Of a DNA stretch of 64,000 bases, positions 35,676-44,639 are shown piece by piece. Location: contig NZ_AP018685.1 of the NCBI RefSeq assembly GCF_002218045.2, positions 1,488,001-1,552,000 of the forward strand. Direction: 5' to 3'. How positions within the stretch are numbered: the stretch's first letter is position 1; every line of letters begins with the position of its first letter. The notes under the pieces were generated by a model. That model made no database searches, was not told where the DNA came from, and saw only the letters and a program-made list of their open reading frames with translations. The DNA comes from Vibrio rumoiensis. GTDB lineage: Bacteria; Pseudomonadota; Gammaproteobacteria; Enterobacterales; Vibrionaceae. A program made the translations under genes and the position numbers.

Positions 35676-36851
35676 ATGTTTGGAACGGCGACCTCTTCTT
35701 CTGCCACAAAAGTACTTCTACTGGGTTCAGGTGAGCTAGGTAAAGAAGTAGCCATTGAATGCCAGCGTCTAGGCTTAGAAGTCATTGCATTAGATCGTTA
35801 TGCCAATGCGCCAGCCATGCAAGTCGCACATCGTAGTTATACTGTTGATATGCTTGACGGTGATGCTATTGAAGCGATTCTTGAGCAAGAAAAACCAGAT
35901 TTCGTTGTGCCAGAAATTGAAGCGATTGCAACGGATAAACTCGTCGAACTTGAGCAAAAAGGCTTAAATGTTGTTCCAACTGCCAATGCCACTAAGCTGA
36001 CAATGAACCGTGAAGGCATTCGTCGTCTTGCCGCTGAAGAGTTGGAAGTAAAAACGTCGCCTTACCGTTTTTGCGATACTTATGAAGAATTCAAACAAGC
36101 AATAGAATTTGTTTCGATGCCTTGTGTGGTAAAACCAATTATGAGTTCGTCCGGTAAAGGCCAAAGCGTAATCAAGACCGAAGCGGATATGGAATCTGCG
36201 TGGCAATACGCACAAGAAGGTGGCCGAGCCGGAGCTGGTAGAGTGATTGTGGAAGGCTTTGTCGACTTTGATTATGAAATTACCCTACTCACCGTACGGG
36301 CTGTTGATGGTGTGCATTTCTGTGCGCCAATTGGTCACCGACAAGAAGATGGGGATTACCGTGAATCTTGGCAACCACAAGCCATGTCGCAAGCCGCCTT
36401 AACGGCCGCAGAGCAAATGGCAGAAAAAGTAGTCAACGCTTTAGGTGGTTATGGCTTATTTGGTGTCGAGCTTTTTGTTAAAGGTGATGAGGTCATTTTC
36501 AGTGAGGTATCCCCTCGCCCACACGATACCGGCATGGTAACGTTAATCTCACAAGAGCTATCAGAATTCGCGTTACATGTTCGCGCTTTTACTGGTTTGC
36601 CAATTAACGGTATTACTCAATACGGCGCTAGTGCTTCTGCGGTTATTCTCGCGGAAGGCAGTTCACAAGATATGACTTTCACTGGATTACAAGATGCACT
36701 TGCGGTACCACAAACTCACATTCGTCTCTTTGGTAAGCCGGATATTGATGGTCGTCGTCGCTTAGGCGTTGCGTTAACACGACGTGACAATATTGAAAGT
36801 GCGGTTGCTGATGCCGTTGCAGCTGCAGGAAAAGTTAAAGTCAGTTTTTAG
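35676..36851 (+). CDS. purT: Formate-dependent GAR transformylase PurT
   Basis: 391 residues (E. coli PurT 392). The N-terminal fold has 'VLLLGSGELGKEVAIECQRLGLEV'. The ATP-grasp domain has 'MPCVVKPIMSSSGKGQSV', 'YEITLLTVR' and 'VELFVKGDEVIFSEVSPRPHDTGMVTL'. It makes formyl-GAR from GAR, formate and ATP, the folate-independent route for step 3 of purine synthesis. ATAGGAA precedes the ATG. A PurR-type box lies upstream, consistent with purine control. Confidence 0.96.
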   Translation: MFGTATSSSATKVLLLGSGELGKEVAIECQRLGLEVIALDRYANAPAMQVAHRSYTVDMLDGDAIEAILEQEKPDFVVPEIEAIATDKLVELEQKGLNVVPTANATKLTMNREGIRRLAAEELEVKTSPYRFCDTYEEFKQAIEFVSMPCVVKPIMSSSGKGQSVIKTEADMESAWQYAQEGGRAGAGRVIVEGFVDFDYEITLLTVRAVDGVHFCAPIGHRQEDGDYRESWQPQAMSQAALTAAEQMAEKVVNALGGYGLFGVELFVKGDEVIFSEVSPRPHDTGMVTLISQELSEFALHVRAFTGLPINGITQYGASASAVILAEGSSQDMTFTGLQDALAVPQTHIRLFGKPDIDGRRRLGVALTRRDNIESAVADAVAAAGKVKVSF

Positions 36852-36858
36852 TTGCTCG

Positions 36859-36891
36859 TTGCTCGAAGAAAGTCATTCCTTCTTCGAGCAA
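36859..36891. terminator. Hairpin between purT and tpm
   Basis: A 12-bp perfect stem TTGCTCGAAGAA (36859-36870) pairs with 36880-36891, between convergent genes. The following T-tract is weak, so it could be a terminator or an mRNA 3' end structure. Confidence 0.6.
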
Positions 36892-36900
36892 TTCACCTTA

Positions 36901-37548
36901 CTAATTTGATTCAATCAACCAAACTTCTTCAGCAAAACGAGACAACCCTTGTTTGATTCTTGGGTGTTCACTATCACCGTCATCTCGATTTAAATGCGTC
37001 ACCTTATAGCCAGCGAATAAGCTTTTGACTTCTTCTGCAGGTACACTAAATGGTGGCCCTGACATTTCAGATTGTTGGTAATCCAATGTCACTAGTAAAA
37101 TTTTCCCACCGGGTGCAAGTAACGATTTAATACGCTCAGCGTAAACCACTCGCAATTCAGAAGGTAGCGCAATTAAAGCGGCTCGGTCATAGATACGATC
37201 AAATTGTGTCAAGGGCGCAGTGAAGAAGTCCCCTGCATAAATTGATAACTCATCAAACTGATAGAGTTCATGCTGGCCATTGAGCGGTGTCACCATGGGA
37301 GTGTAAAAATGCTCAGCAAAAAAAGCACGAACGGCAATATTGCTTAACTCGACGCCAGTAACGTCATTGTGCTTTTGTGCCAACCAAACAAGATCTTCTG
37401 TTTTTCCACATAAAGGAACAAGAACAGAGTGATGTTGCTCAGGAGACACGACTTTCCAATATTCAATTAAAAGTGGGTTTACATCTTCTAAGTGAAAACC
37501 AATTTTATTTTCTGCCCATTTATTATGCCAAAATTCTTGATCTTGCAT
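36901..37548 (-). CDS. tpm: Thiopurine S-methyltransferase
   Basis: 215 residues. The bacterial TPMT pattern is clear: 'FWHNKWAENKIGFHLEDVNPLL', 'VLVPLCGKTEDLVWLAQK', 'VTGVELSNIAV', 'DRIYDRAALIALP' and 'LLVTLDYQQSEMSGPPFSVP'. It transfers methyl from SAM to thiopurines or selenium/tellurium compounds; the native substrate is uncertain. No gene partner. Convergent with purT. Confidence 0.92.
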   Translation of the reverse strand: MQDQEFWHNKWAENKIGFHLEDVNPLLIEYWKVVSPEQHHSVLVPLCGKTEDLVWLAQKHNDVTGVELSNIAVRAFFAEHFYTPMVTPLNGQHELYQFDELSIYAGDFFTAPLTQFDRIYDRAALIALPSELRVVYAERIKSLLAPGGKILLVTLDYQQSEMSGPPFSVPAEEVKSLFAGYKVTHLNRDDGDSEHPRIKQGLSRFAEEVWLIESN

Positions 37549-37575
37549 GGGGTTCCTTTATTAAAATTTAATAAC

Positions 37576-37603
37576 AAAAAGGCCACCTTTGTAGGGTGAC
37601 CTT
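37576..37603 (-). terminator. Terminator after ihfA
   Basis: On the minus strand AAGGTCACC pairs with GGTGGCCTT with one wobble, and TTTTTG follows. It lies about 25 bases past the ihfA stop. Confidence 0.8.
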
Positions 37604-37628
37604 CTTTCTTCCAGTGACTGACGTGTTT

Positions 37629-37925
37629 TTATTTTTCTATCTTAATATTTTCAACACGAGCTTTCAGTTTTTGCCCTGGTCGGAATGTTACAACACGACG
37701 AGCAGAAATTGGAATATCTTCACCAGTTTTAGGGTTTCTTCCTGGCCTTTCACTTTTATCGCGAAGATCAAAGTTACCAAAACCAGACAATTTAACCTGT
37801 TCACCATTTTCTAGTGCTTTACGAATTTCTTCAAAAAACACTTCAACAGTATCCTTGGCATCACGTTTACTGTAACCAAGTTTTTCAAACAGGTTTTCAG
37901 CCAAATCGGCCTTAGTGAGCGCCAT
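37629..37925 (-). CDS. ihfA: Integration host factor alpha subunit
   Basis: 98 residues, the full IHF-alpha length. 'MALTKADLAENLFEKLGYSKRDAKD', 'VKLSGFGNFDLRDKSERPGRNPKTGEDIPI' and 'RRVVTFRPGQKLKARVE' are clear; the DNA-intercalating proline lies in the 'GRNPKTGEDIPI' arm. With IHF-beta it bends DNA at promoters, origins and recombination sites. In E. coli ihfA follows pheT directly; here two extra minus-strand genes (an OppA-like protein and a lipoprotein) lie between, so it is unlikely to depend on the pheST promoter. Confidence 0.96.
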   Translation of the reverse strand: MALTKADLAENLFEKLGYSKRDAKDTVEVFFEEIRKALENGEQVKLSGFGNFDLRDKSERPGRNPKTGEDIPISARRVVTFRPGQKLKARVENIKIEK

Positions 37926-38422
37926 AAAACATCCCTCAATTTATCACTACCATAACGGCAGCATTTATAGCATTAGTACGTAGTTAGCAAGCTTAAAGCT
38001 AAGTATAACTTCGAAAGTGTAAGCCAACCTTATGATTTTCGCCAAATTTTTTTGTTTCAAGAGCTTATTTGAAGCAAATATATAAGTTTAAAATATATTA
38101 CTCTCAAACCAACTGATAGTTTAAAACACTAAAATAACCCAAAAATACAGTTACTCATCAAAAAAAGTATAAAAATTAAAGGGAATCACCCTACTTTAAA
38201 CTTTTTCATTAAATGGGAAAAATTCATCACTATTTCATATGAAATCAGAAAAAATTACGATATTTCGGTTAACAATCCCAATAAAAGCAAACTGTTATAG
38301 TGGTTAGACCTCACCTCTATAATGACTTTAATTAAAATCAACGTCATTCAATTAGACCGAATATATCCAATTTTTATTCCTTCATTTTTCAATTTTTTTG
38401 GATGAAGTTACCCGTTGTTAAT
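37926..38422. other. AT-rich gene-free stretch upstream of ihfA
   Basis: About 500 bases with no supported gene on either strand. It must contain the ihfA promoter on the minus strand. It is strongly AT-rich, with several A/T tracts and a perfect ATGAC...GTCAT inverted pair around TTTAATTAAA (near 38321-38346). AT-rich upstream DNA is often a site of IHF or H-NS binding, but no specific site can be called. Confidence 0.5.
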
Positions 38423-38452
38423 GAGCTTACTCTTCCTTCAAAAAGTAAGCTC
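38423..38452 (-). terminator. Hairpin after the OppA-like gene
   Basis: GAGCTTACT (38423-38431) pairs with AGTAAGCTC (38444-38452), eight bases past the oppA-like stop on the minus strand. No U-tract follows, so its strength is uncertain. Confidence 0.5.
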
Positions 38453-38460
38453 AACTTCCA

Positions 38461-40074
38461 TTACTTCGTAATATAAAGATCACGGGTATAGCGGCGATCA
38501 GAAGCGTTATCACGACTGTAACCACCGACGTGAGTATTTTTTAATACTGAACGAGTATAAAAATACACCGGAATAGCCGGCATATCATTGGCAAAAATTT
38601 TCTCTGCTTTTTGATATAACTTTTCTCGCTCTCCTTCTGTCTTCACTGAAGACGCTTGTTTTAAAGCGGCGTCATAATCAGCATTACTCCAACCGCCATA
38701 GTTCAAACCGGCAGAATCAAAGTATGACAAAAAGGTTGACGCTTCATTGTAATCGCCAATCCAAGCATAACGCGCGACAGAAAAGTTTTTCGACGATAGC
38801 GTTTGTAAAAATGTTTTCCATTCTTGGTTTGCAATCTCAACTTGCGCCCCTAAGTTTTTCTTCCACATTGAAGCCATCACAATAGCCAGTTTTTTATGAG
38901 CTTCACTGGTGTTGTATTCCAAATCAAATTTAAGTGGGTGAGACTCATCAAAACCGGCTTCTTTCAATAACTCTTTTGCTTTTTGGTTACGCTCTTGCTG
39001 TGACATTTCAGCCCATTCAAGTTTCGGTACATCAAAACCGGCTACTGCTGGCGGTGTATTGGAATAAGCAGGTAATTGCCCTTGGCCTAAAATTCGTTTT
39101 ACCACCACATCGCGATCAATCGAATAGGCTAAGGCTTTGCGCACACGAGGATCATCAAACGGTGGCTTATTAAGGTTAAACAGGTAGTAATATGTCCCCA
39201 AAGACGGCATGGTCAGCAGTTCATCCGGGCGTTCTTTTTTAATGGTTTGGTATAGTTCAAGCGGAACGACATTAGTAATATCAATTTCGCCGGTTCGGAA
39301 ACGGTTATATTCGGCATTAACATCTGAGATTGGCAAATAAGTTACTTTGTTAATGACGGTTTCGCTATCATTCCAGTAGTTTTTATTGCGCTCTAGTACA
39401 ACCTTTTCGTTGATAACCCAATCAGACAATTTATAAGCGCCGCTCACGACGATATTTTCCGGTTTAGTCCAACTGTCTTTATATTGCTTTATGACTTTTT
39501 CCGGTAAGGCAAAGGTACTTTCATGAGCAAGCATCTTGGTAAAATACGGAACTGGCTTTGTTAAATTGATTTGCAACGTTTTATCATCAAGTGCTTTTAC
39601 TCCGAGGCTATCGGCAGGCTTCTCACCTTTGGTAATGGCATCGGCATTAACAATATTGGCCATCGAGACATACCAAGAGTATGGTGCACCTGTTTTAGGA
39701 TCGACAATACGATGTAAAGCAAAAACAAAATCACTGGCGGTAATGGGCTCTCCATTTGACCAATTAGCGTCGCGTAAATGAAACGTATATTGGGTACCAT
39801 CATCGGAAATATCCCAACTCTTTGCTAGCGCAGGAATAATATTACCGTGTAAATCTTCCGTCACTAATCCTTCGAACATATCCGCAATAACTCGTGAACT
39901 TGCGGTATCGGACGACATAGTAGGATCAAGCGTTGGAACTTCATCACCATTGCCTCGAACTAACTCTTGTTTATTGGCCAGTTCAACATTATCTGGCACT
40001 TGTGCAGCCATAGCGGAGACCGAGAACACTGCACTGAAAGCCAATGCAATAGTCGATTTTTTAAATGTGTGCAT
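38461..40074 (-). CDS. OppA-like peptide-binding protein, orphan
   Basis: 537 residues. Signal peptide 1-23 ('...AVFSVSAMAA'), then the family 5 binding fold: 'GDEVPTLDPTMSSDTASSRVIADMFEGL', 'FVFALHRIVDPKTGAPYSWYV', 'FNLNKPPFDDPRVRKALAYSIDRD' and 'PVYFYTRSVLKNTHVGGY'. It matches E. coli OppA (543) and MppA in layout. No oppBCDF genes are nearby, so it must use a transporter encoded elsewhere, as MppA does with OppBCDF. It lies between pheT and ihfA, where E. coli has no gene. Confidence 0.88.
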   Translation of the reverse strand: MHTFKKSTIALAFSAVFSVSAMAAQVPDNVELANKQELVRGNGDEVPTLDPTMSSDTASSRVIADMFEGLVTEDLHGNIIPALAKSWDISDDGTQYTFHLRDANWSNGEPITASDFVFALHRIVDPKTGAPYSWYVSMANIVNADAITKGEKPADSLGVKALDDKTLQINLTKPVPYFTKMLAHESTFALPEKVIKQYKDSWTKPENIVVSGAYKLSDWVINEKVVLERNKNYWNDSETVINKVTYLPISDVNAEYNRFRTGEIDITNVVPLELYQTIKKERPDELLTMPSLGTYYYLFNLNKPPFDDPRVRKALAYSIDRDVVVKRILGQGQLPAYSNTPPAVAGFDVPKLEWAEMSQQERNQKAKELLKEAGFDESHPLKFDLEYNTSEAHKKLAIVMASMWKKNLGAQVEIANQEWKTFLQTLSSKNFSVARYAWIGDYNEASTFLSYFDSAGLNYGGWSNADYDAALKQASSVKTEGEREKLYQKAEKIFANDMPAIPVYFYTRSVLKNTHVGGYSRDNASDRRYTRDLYITK

Positions 40075-40208
40075 CTGTTTATATTTCCTTATTATTGTGA
40101 ATATGCATCCTGCTGAATACAGTTGTATTCCATTGCACTTATGAACTTAACTTGCTCATAAGTATTACATTTACCGAAATTTCATTGACATTTCTATGCC
40201 CACAGACG

Positions 40209-40234
40209 AAAAAACCGCCAATAATGACGGTTTT
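40209..40234 (-). terminator. Terminator after the lipoprotein gene
   Basis: AAAACCG and CGGTTTT arms with a short loop lie about 25 bases after the lipoprotein stop on the minus strand, ending in TTTTTT. Confidence 0.75.
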
Positions 40235-40258
40235 ATTGCAAAACTTGAAGTAGAACGA

Positions 40259-40825
40259 TCAATCTTGAATGCTTTCTACTAATCCTTGGCTATTAAAAAG
40301 AATATTCATTTTATTAAAGCGATTTTTCCAATAAACCCAAGTATTCAAATCTGTCGTTGGTGTCACATGCGCGGGTGGATAACCAATCGCATTTAGAACA
40401 CCTTGTTTGGTCATACCTTCATACACTCGCCCTTCTTTAATTCCTTTTTGATCAACGGTATTTAGATTAGAGAGTGTTGGGCAGGTGGTTCCAAAATCTC
40501 TCACAATACCTGACTGAAAATCTCCCGTCGTCTTATGCCAAACATACATATATTCCAAACCCGTTTCAGCCACTTTGAATGTCATGACATTACTATTCGC
40601 TTCAATGATATCTACTTTTGTACAACGAGGAATAAATCCATCTTGAAGGTAGTTTAACGTGAAAAGTTTCTTCCTTGCGGCATCTGGATGAAGATTGACT
40701 TGAGTGTATACCGTTTGATTAGTCGAGACTAAATCCACATTATCAGCCGTCATGACATCTAATTTAGAAGAACAGCCGGACAAAATGACTAGGCCTACGA
40801 TTCCCATCATGATTTTCTTCTGCAT
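40259..40825 (-). CDS. Putative lipoprotein with a BamE-like C-terminus
   Basis: 188 residues. Signal sequence with lipobox 'LVILSGCSSK', so lipidation at Cys 18 is expected; the following residue is Ser, so outer-membrane sorting is likely. The middle is not recognised. The C-terminal part 'YEGMTKQGVLNAIGYPPAHVT...NTWVYWKNRFNKMNILFNSQGLV' resembles the SmpA/BamE fold by its 'G.T...V...IG.P' and terminal strand pattern. Role unknown. GGAGAG precedes the ATG. It sits between the pheT terminator and the OppA-like gene. Confidence 0.72.
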   Translation of the reverse strand: MQKKIMMGIVGLVILSGCSSKLDVMTADNVDLVSTNQTVYTQVNLHPDAARKKLFTLNYLQDGFIPRCTKVDIIEANSNVMTFKVAETGLEYMYVWHKTTGDFQSGIVRDFGTTCPTLSNLNTVDQKGIKEGRVYEGMTKQGVLNAIGYPPAHVTPTTDLNTWVYWKNRFNKMNILFNSQGLVESIQD

Positions 40826-40842
40826 ACACTCTCCAATTTGAT

Positions 40843-40879
40843 AAAAAAAATCCGCTCCTCCTAATATAAGAGAAGCGGA
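40843..40879 (-). terminator. Terminator after pheT
   Basis: TCCGCTTCTC pairs with GAGGAGCGGA on the minus strand (one wobble), with eight T following. It ends pheST before the lipoprotein gene. Confidence 0.85.
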
Positions 40880-40905
40880 CTGAATATACTCAATGAAGAG
40901 TCACA

Positions 40906-43293
40906 TTAATCGCGTAATGTCGCACCAAATTGTTCAGTTAGTGCAGCAACAATCGCATCAACCGAAGCGGCAATATCTGCATCTTCTAGTGTACGTTCTG
41001 TTGATTGTAGGCTAAGCGCGATAGCAAGGCTCTTATTGCCTTCTTCTACACCTTTGCCACGGTACACATCAAACAGTTTCGCACCGGTCAGTAGTTCGCC
41101 ACCATTTGCAAGACAAGCGTTAACAATGTCACCACTCGCCACTTCTTCTTTCACCACAACCGCAATATCACGGCGGTTTGCAGGGAATTTAGATAGGCTG
41201 ACTGCTTCAGGAATAACGCGGCTATCAATTGCAGACCATTCGATTTCAAATACGATCGTGCGGCCATTTAAGCCAAACTTACGTTCAAGCTCTGGGTGAA
41301 CTGTGCCGATCACACCCACTGGCTCGCCATTCACAACGATTGCAGCAGATTGACCCGGGTGAAGCGCTGGATGGCTTACAGGTTCAAAACTGTACGATTT
41401 CTCATTTGATGTCAGTTCAAGAATTGCTTCTAAATCGCCTTTAAGATCAAAGAAATCAACGGTGTTGGTTTCAATATCCCAATGCTCTTCAGAACGAGTT
41501 CCAGCGATCACGCCCGCAAGCATAGGCTCTTGACGCATACCGTTTTCTGCTGATTCACAAGGAATAAAACGTAAACCGTATTCGAATAAACGAACACGTG
41601 GCTGTTGACGTTTTTGGTTATGAACTACGGTATTTAATAGACCTTGGATCAAGCCCAAACGCATTGCCGACATTTCCACTGAAATTGGGAATGGCAAAAT
41701 TAATGGTTCAACATCCGGTACGATTAGCTTTTGTTGCTCAGGTTCTACGAAGCTGTAGGTAATCGCCTCTTGGAAACCACGGTCAACGAGTAAGTTACGA
41801 ACGCGTTTAAGAGGTAAATTCGCCTCAACGTGATCGTTCATGCTTAATGCTGCAATTGGCGCTTGATTTGGGATGTTGTCGTAACCGTAGATACGACCCA
41901 CTTCTTCAATCAAATCTTGCTCAATCGCAATATCAAAACGCCATGTCGGAGCAATGGCTGTCCAACCTTCATTGGTTGATTCTACCGTCATGCCTAGACG
42001 CTCTAAGATCTCAACGACATCGCTATCTGCAATGTGGTGGCCTAATAGATTATCTAGCTTAGTACGACGTAGCGCCACTTTATTTGGTTTAGGTAAATCG
42101 GCTTCAGATTCAACCGTAACTACAGGTGCGACTTCACCGCCACAGATTCCAACCAATAGTGCGGTTGCACGCTCCATTGCGCTTAGTTGCAGTGCGTAAT
42201 CCACACCACGCTCAAAACGCATAGAAGAATCCGTATGTAAACCGTAAGAACGAGCACGGCCACGGATATGATCCGGTGCAAAGAAGGCACATTCTAATAA
42301 TACGTCTTTAGTTTCAGTAGTAACGCCAGACTCTTCACCGCCAAAGATACCCGCAATCGCCAAAGCTTTAGTGTGGTCAGCCACCACTAAAGTATCCGCG
42401 TTTAATTTTGCTTCGGTGCCATCAAGCAGAGTCAATTTTTCATCTTGCTCAGCTAAGCGCACCACAATACCGCCGTCAATCTTAGCCAGATCAAATGCGT
42501 GCATCGGTTGACCCTGCTCTAATAGAACAAAGTTAGTGATATCAACCACAGGATCGATAGAACGAATGCCGCAACGACGCAGTTTTTCTTGCATCCAAAG
42601 TGGCGTTTGAGCTGTCACGTTCACGTTCTTAACCACACGGCCAAGGTAACGAGGACAGGCTGCTGATGCTTTTACTTCAATAGAGATCGTATCGTCAATA
42701 GATGGCATTACGGCTTCTGAGCTTGGTGCAGTTACGTCGGCGCGGTTTAATACCCCTACTTCACGAGCCATACCGCGTACGCTGAAACAGTCTGCGCGGT
42801 TTGCCGTTAGGTCAACGTCGATGGTTACATCATTTAGACCTAGGAATTCACGGAAATCAGTGCCGATCGCCGCATCTTCAGCCAATTCCATGATGCCATC
42901 TGATTCAACATCAATGCCAAGTTCAGTAAATGAACACAGCATACCGTGTGATGGTTGACCACGTAGTTTTGCTTTTTTAATTTTGAAATCGCCCGGAAGT
43001 ACCGCACCTACCGTTGCAACCGCAACTTTTAAGCCTTGACGGCAGTTTGGTGCACCACAAACGATGTCTAGTAATTCTTCTTCGCCCACATCCACTTTAG
43101 TGACGCGTAATTTGTCCGCGTCTGGATGTTGACCACATTCCACGACTTTACCCACTTTTACGCCAGTAAAGCTGCCAGCAACAGGAAGTACGTCATCGAC
43201 TTCTAGGCCGGCCATTGTAATTTGGTGAGTCAATTCATCAGTCGTAACGGCTGGGTTAACCCACTCACGAAGCCATGATTCGTTGAATTTCAT
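40906..43293 (-). CDS. pheT: Phenylalanyl-tRNA synthetase beta subunit
   Basis: 795 residues, the same length as E. coli PheT. It has the N-terminal tRNA-binding OB domain ('VVECGQHPDADKLRVTKVDVG'), the B3/B4 editing domain, the B5 domain ('EVVEILERLGMTVES'), the catalytic-like domain ('GLRFIPCES...') and the C-terminal anticodon-binding domain ('SKFPANRRDIAVVV'). With PheS it forms the heterotetramer that charges tRNA-Phe; the beta subunit also edits Tyr-tRNA-Phe. Translated 18 bases behind pheS. Confidence 0.97.
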   Translation of the reverse strand: MKFNESWLREWVNPAVTTDELTHQITMAGLEVDDVLPVAGSFTGVKVGKVVECGQHPDADKLRVTKVDVGEEELLDIVCGAPNCRQGLKVAVATVGAVLPGDFKIKKAKLRGQPSHGMLCSFTELGIDVESDGIMELAEDAAIGTDFREFLGLNDVTIDVDLTANRADCFSVRGMAREVGVLNRADVTAPSSEAVMPSIDDTISIEVKASAACPRYLGRVVKNVNVTAQTPLWMQEKLRRCGIRSIDPVVDITNFVLLEQGQPMHAFDLAKIDGGIVVRLAEQDEKLTLLDGTEAKLNADTLVVADHTKALAIAGIFGGEESGVTTETKDVLLECAFFAPDHIRGRARSYGLHTDSSMRFERGVDYALQLSAMERATALLVGICGGEVAPVVTVESEADLPKPNKVALRRTKLDNLLGHHIADSDVVEILERLGMTVESTNEGWTAIAPTWRFDIAIEQDLIEEVGRIYGYDNIPNQAPIAALSMNDHVEANLPLKRVRNLLVDRGFQEAITYSFVEPEQQKLIVPDVEPLILPFPISVEMSAMRLGLIQGLLNTVVHNQKRQQPRVRLFEYGLRFIPCESAENGMRQEPMLAGVIAGTRSEEHWDIETNTVDFFDLKGDLEAILELTSNEKSYSFEPVSHPALHPGQSAAIVVNGEPVGVIGTVHPELERKFGLNGRTIVFEIEWSAIDSRVIPEAVSLSKFPANRRDIAVVVKEEVASGDIVNACLANGGELLTGAKLFDVYRGKGVEEGNKSLAIALSLQSTERTLEDADIAASVDAIVAALTEQFGATLRD

Positions 43294-43311
43294 TGTGATT
43301 AATCCTCTCGG

Positions 43312-44292
43312 TTACTTGAATTGTTTAAGGAAACGAAGATCGTTTTCAAAGAACGCACGTAAATCATTTACGCCATAACGCAACATAGTTAAGCGCTCTA
43401 CGCCCATACCAAATGCGAAGCCCGAGTATTTTTCTGGATCAATACCAACACTGCGAAGCACATTAGGGTGAACCATGCCACAACCTAATACTTCTAACCA
43501 TTTACCATTTTTACCCATTACATCCACTTCAGCAGAAGGCTCTGTGAATGGGAAATAAGAAGGACGGAAACGCACTTGCACTTCTTCTTCAAAGAAATTA
43601 CATAGGAAATCGTTCAAAATGCCTTTCAATTGGGCAAAGTTAACGTTTTCATCCACCAGCATACCTTCCACTTGGTGGAACATTGGCGTATGTGTTTGGT
43701 CGTAATCATTACGATAAACGCGGCCCGGAGCAATGAAGCGAAATGGTGGCTTACCGTTTTCCATAGTACGGATCTGAACGCCTGATGTATGAGTACGCAA
43801 CATCAAATCAGGATTAAAGAAGAAAGTATCGTGATCGGTACGTGCTGGGTGATCTTCAGCAATATTCAGTGCATCGAAGTTATGGAAGGCATCTTCAATT
43901 TCAGGCCCCGCTTCAACATTAAAGCCAAGCTCACCAAAGAACTGTTCAATACGCTCAACCGTACGTGTCACTGGGTGTAAACCGCCATTTTCGATACGGC
44001 GACCAGGTAAAGAAACGTCGATGGTTTCTGCTGCAAGTTTTGCTTCAAGCTCAGCGCGTTGCAATGCGTCTTTACGAGCAGCGATCGCTTGCTGTACTAG
44101 GCCTTTGGCTTTATTGATCTCTTGACCAGCGCTACGACGTTCTTCTGGTGGAAGTTTACCTAAGCTTTGTAATTGAAGGGTCAGTTCCCCTTTCTTACCT
44201 AAAACTTGTACACGAACATCTTCTAATGTCGCGACAGAGTCAGCCTGCTCTATTGCTGCCGTTGCATTGGCAATGATTTGTTCTAATTGCAT
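43312..44292 (-). CDS. pheS: Phenylalanyl-tRNA synthetase alpha subunit
   Basis: 326 residues (E. coli 327). N-terminal coiled coil (about 1-90), then the class II core: motif 2 'FRFIAPGRVYRNDYDQTHTPMFHQVEG' and motif 3 'YSGFAFGMGVERLTMLRYG'. 'FTEPSAEVDV' is also typical. GAGGAAACG precedes the ATG. The leader upstream carries inverted repeats (see separate entry). Confidence 0.97.
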   Translation of the reverse strand: MQLEQIIANATAAIEQADSVATLEDVRVQVLGKKGELTLQLQSLGKLPPEERRSAGQEINKAKGLVQQAIAARKDALQRAELEAKLAAETIDVSLPGRRIENGGLHPVTRTVERIEQFFGELGFNVEAGPEIEDAFHNFDALNIAEDHPARTDHDTFFFNPDLMLRTHTSGVQIRTMENGKPPFRFIAPGRVYRNDYDQTHTPMFHQVEGMLVDENVNFAQLKGILNDFLCNFFEEEVQVRFRPSYFPFTEPSAEVDVMGKNGKWLEVLGCGMVHPNVLRSVGIDPEKYSGFAFGMGVERLTMLRYGVNDLRAFFENDLRFLKQFK

Positions 44293-44303
44293 CGTTTCCT
44301 CAC

Positions 44304-44430
44304 CTACCGTTTGGTAGTCCTGTGGGTAGTTCAGTTCCTAATTGGCTTAACATCTGCCATTTTGCTCAACATCTTTAGCGCTTATTATTTTTTCAACAAT
44401 CAACACATCAAAAAGTTATGCAAAATGGCA
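44304..44430 (-). promoter_or_regulatory. pheST leader with paired inverted repeats
   Basis: On the minus strand TGCCATTTTGC (44430-44420) can pair with GCAAAATGGCA (44365-44355), an 11-bp perfect stem over about 54 bases. A smaller hairpin CTACC-AAAC-GGTAG (44317-44304) lies just before the Shine-Dalgarno site. E. coli pheST is controlled by attenuation, but no Phe-rich leader peptide is seen here and no T-run follows. The structures may affect translation or transcription; function is inference. Confidence 0.4.
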
Positions 44431-44639
44431 AGCTTGCACATCATGATAAAAAGCCAGTGAAAATAGCCCTATATAGTAATGAAACCGACAGCTAAAGCCA
44501 AATTGAAATCCTATTAATTCGAGCTTTATTTTTATCCATAATTTATTTGTCATGTCTATTTACGATTTCACGCTCGATTTTTATCCATTTACTGTCCAGA
44601 GTATGAATATACCTATTCAACATCGAGAGAATGATAACC

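Noticed and set aside
44401..44445. Short open frame before pheS as a PheM-like leader peptide
   Set aside because: It contains only a single Phe codon and no terminator-type stem with T-run follows, so attenuation as in E. coli is not supported.
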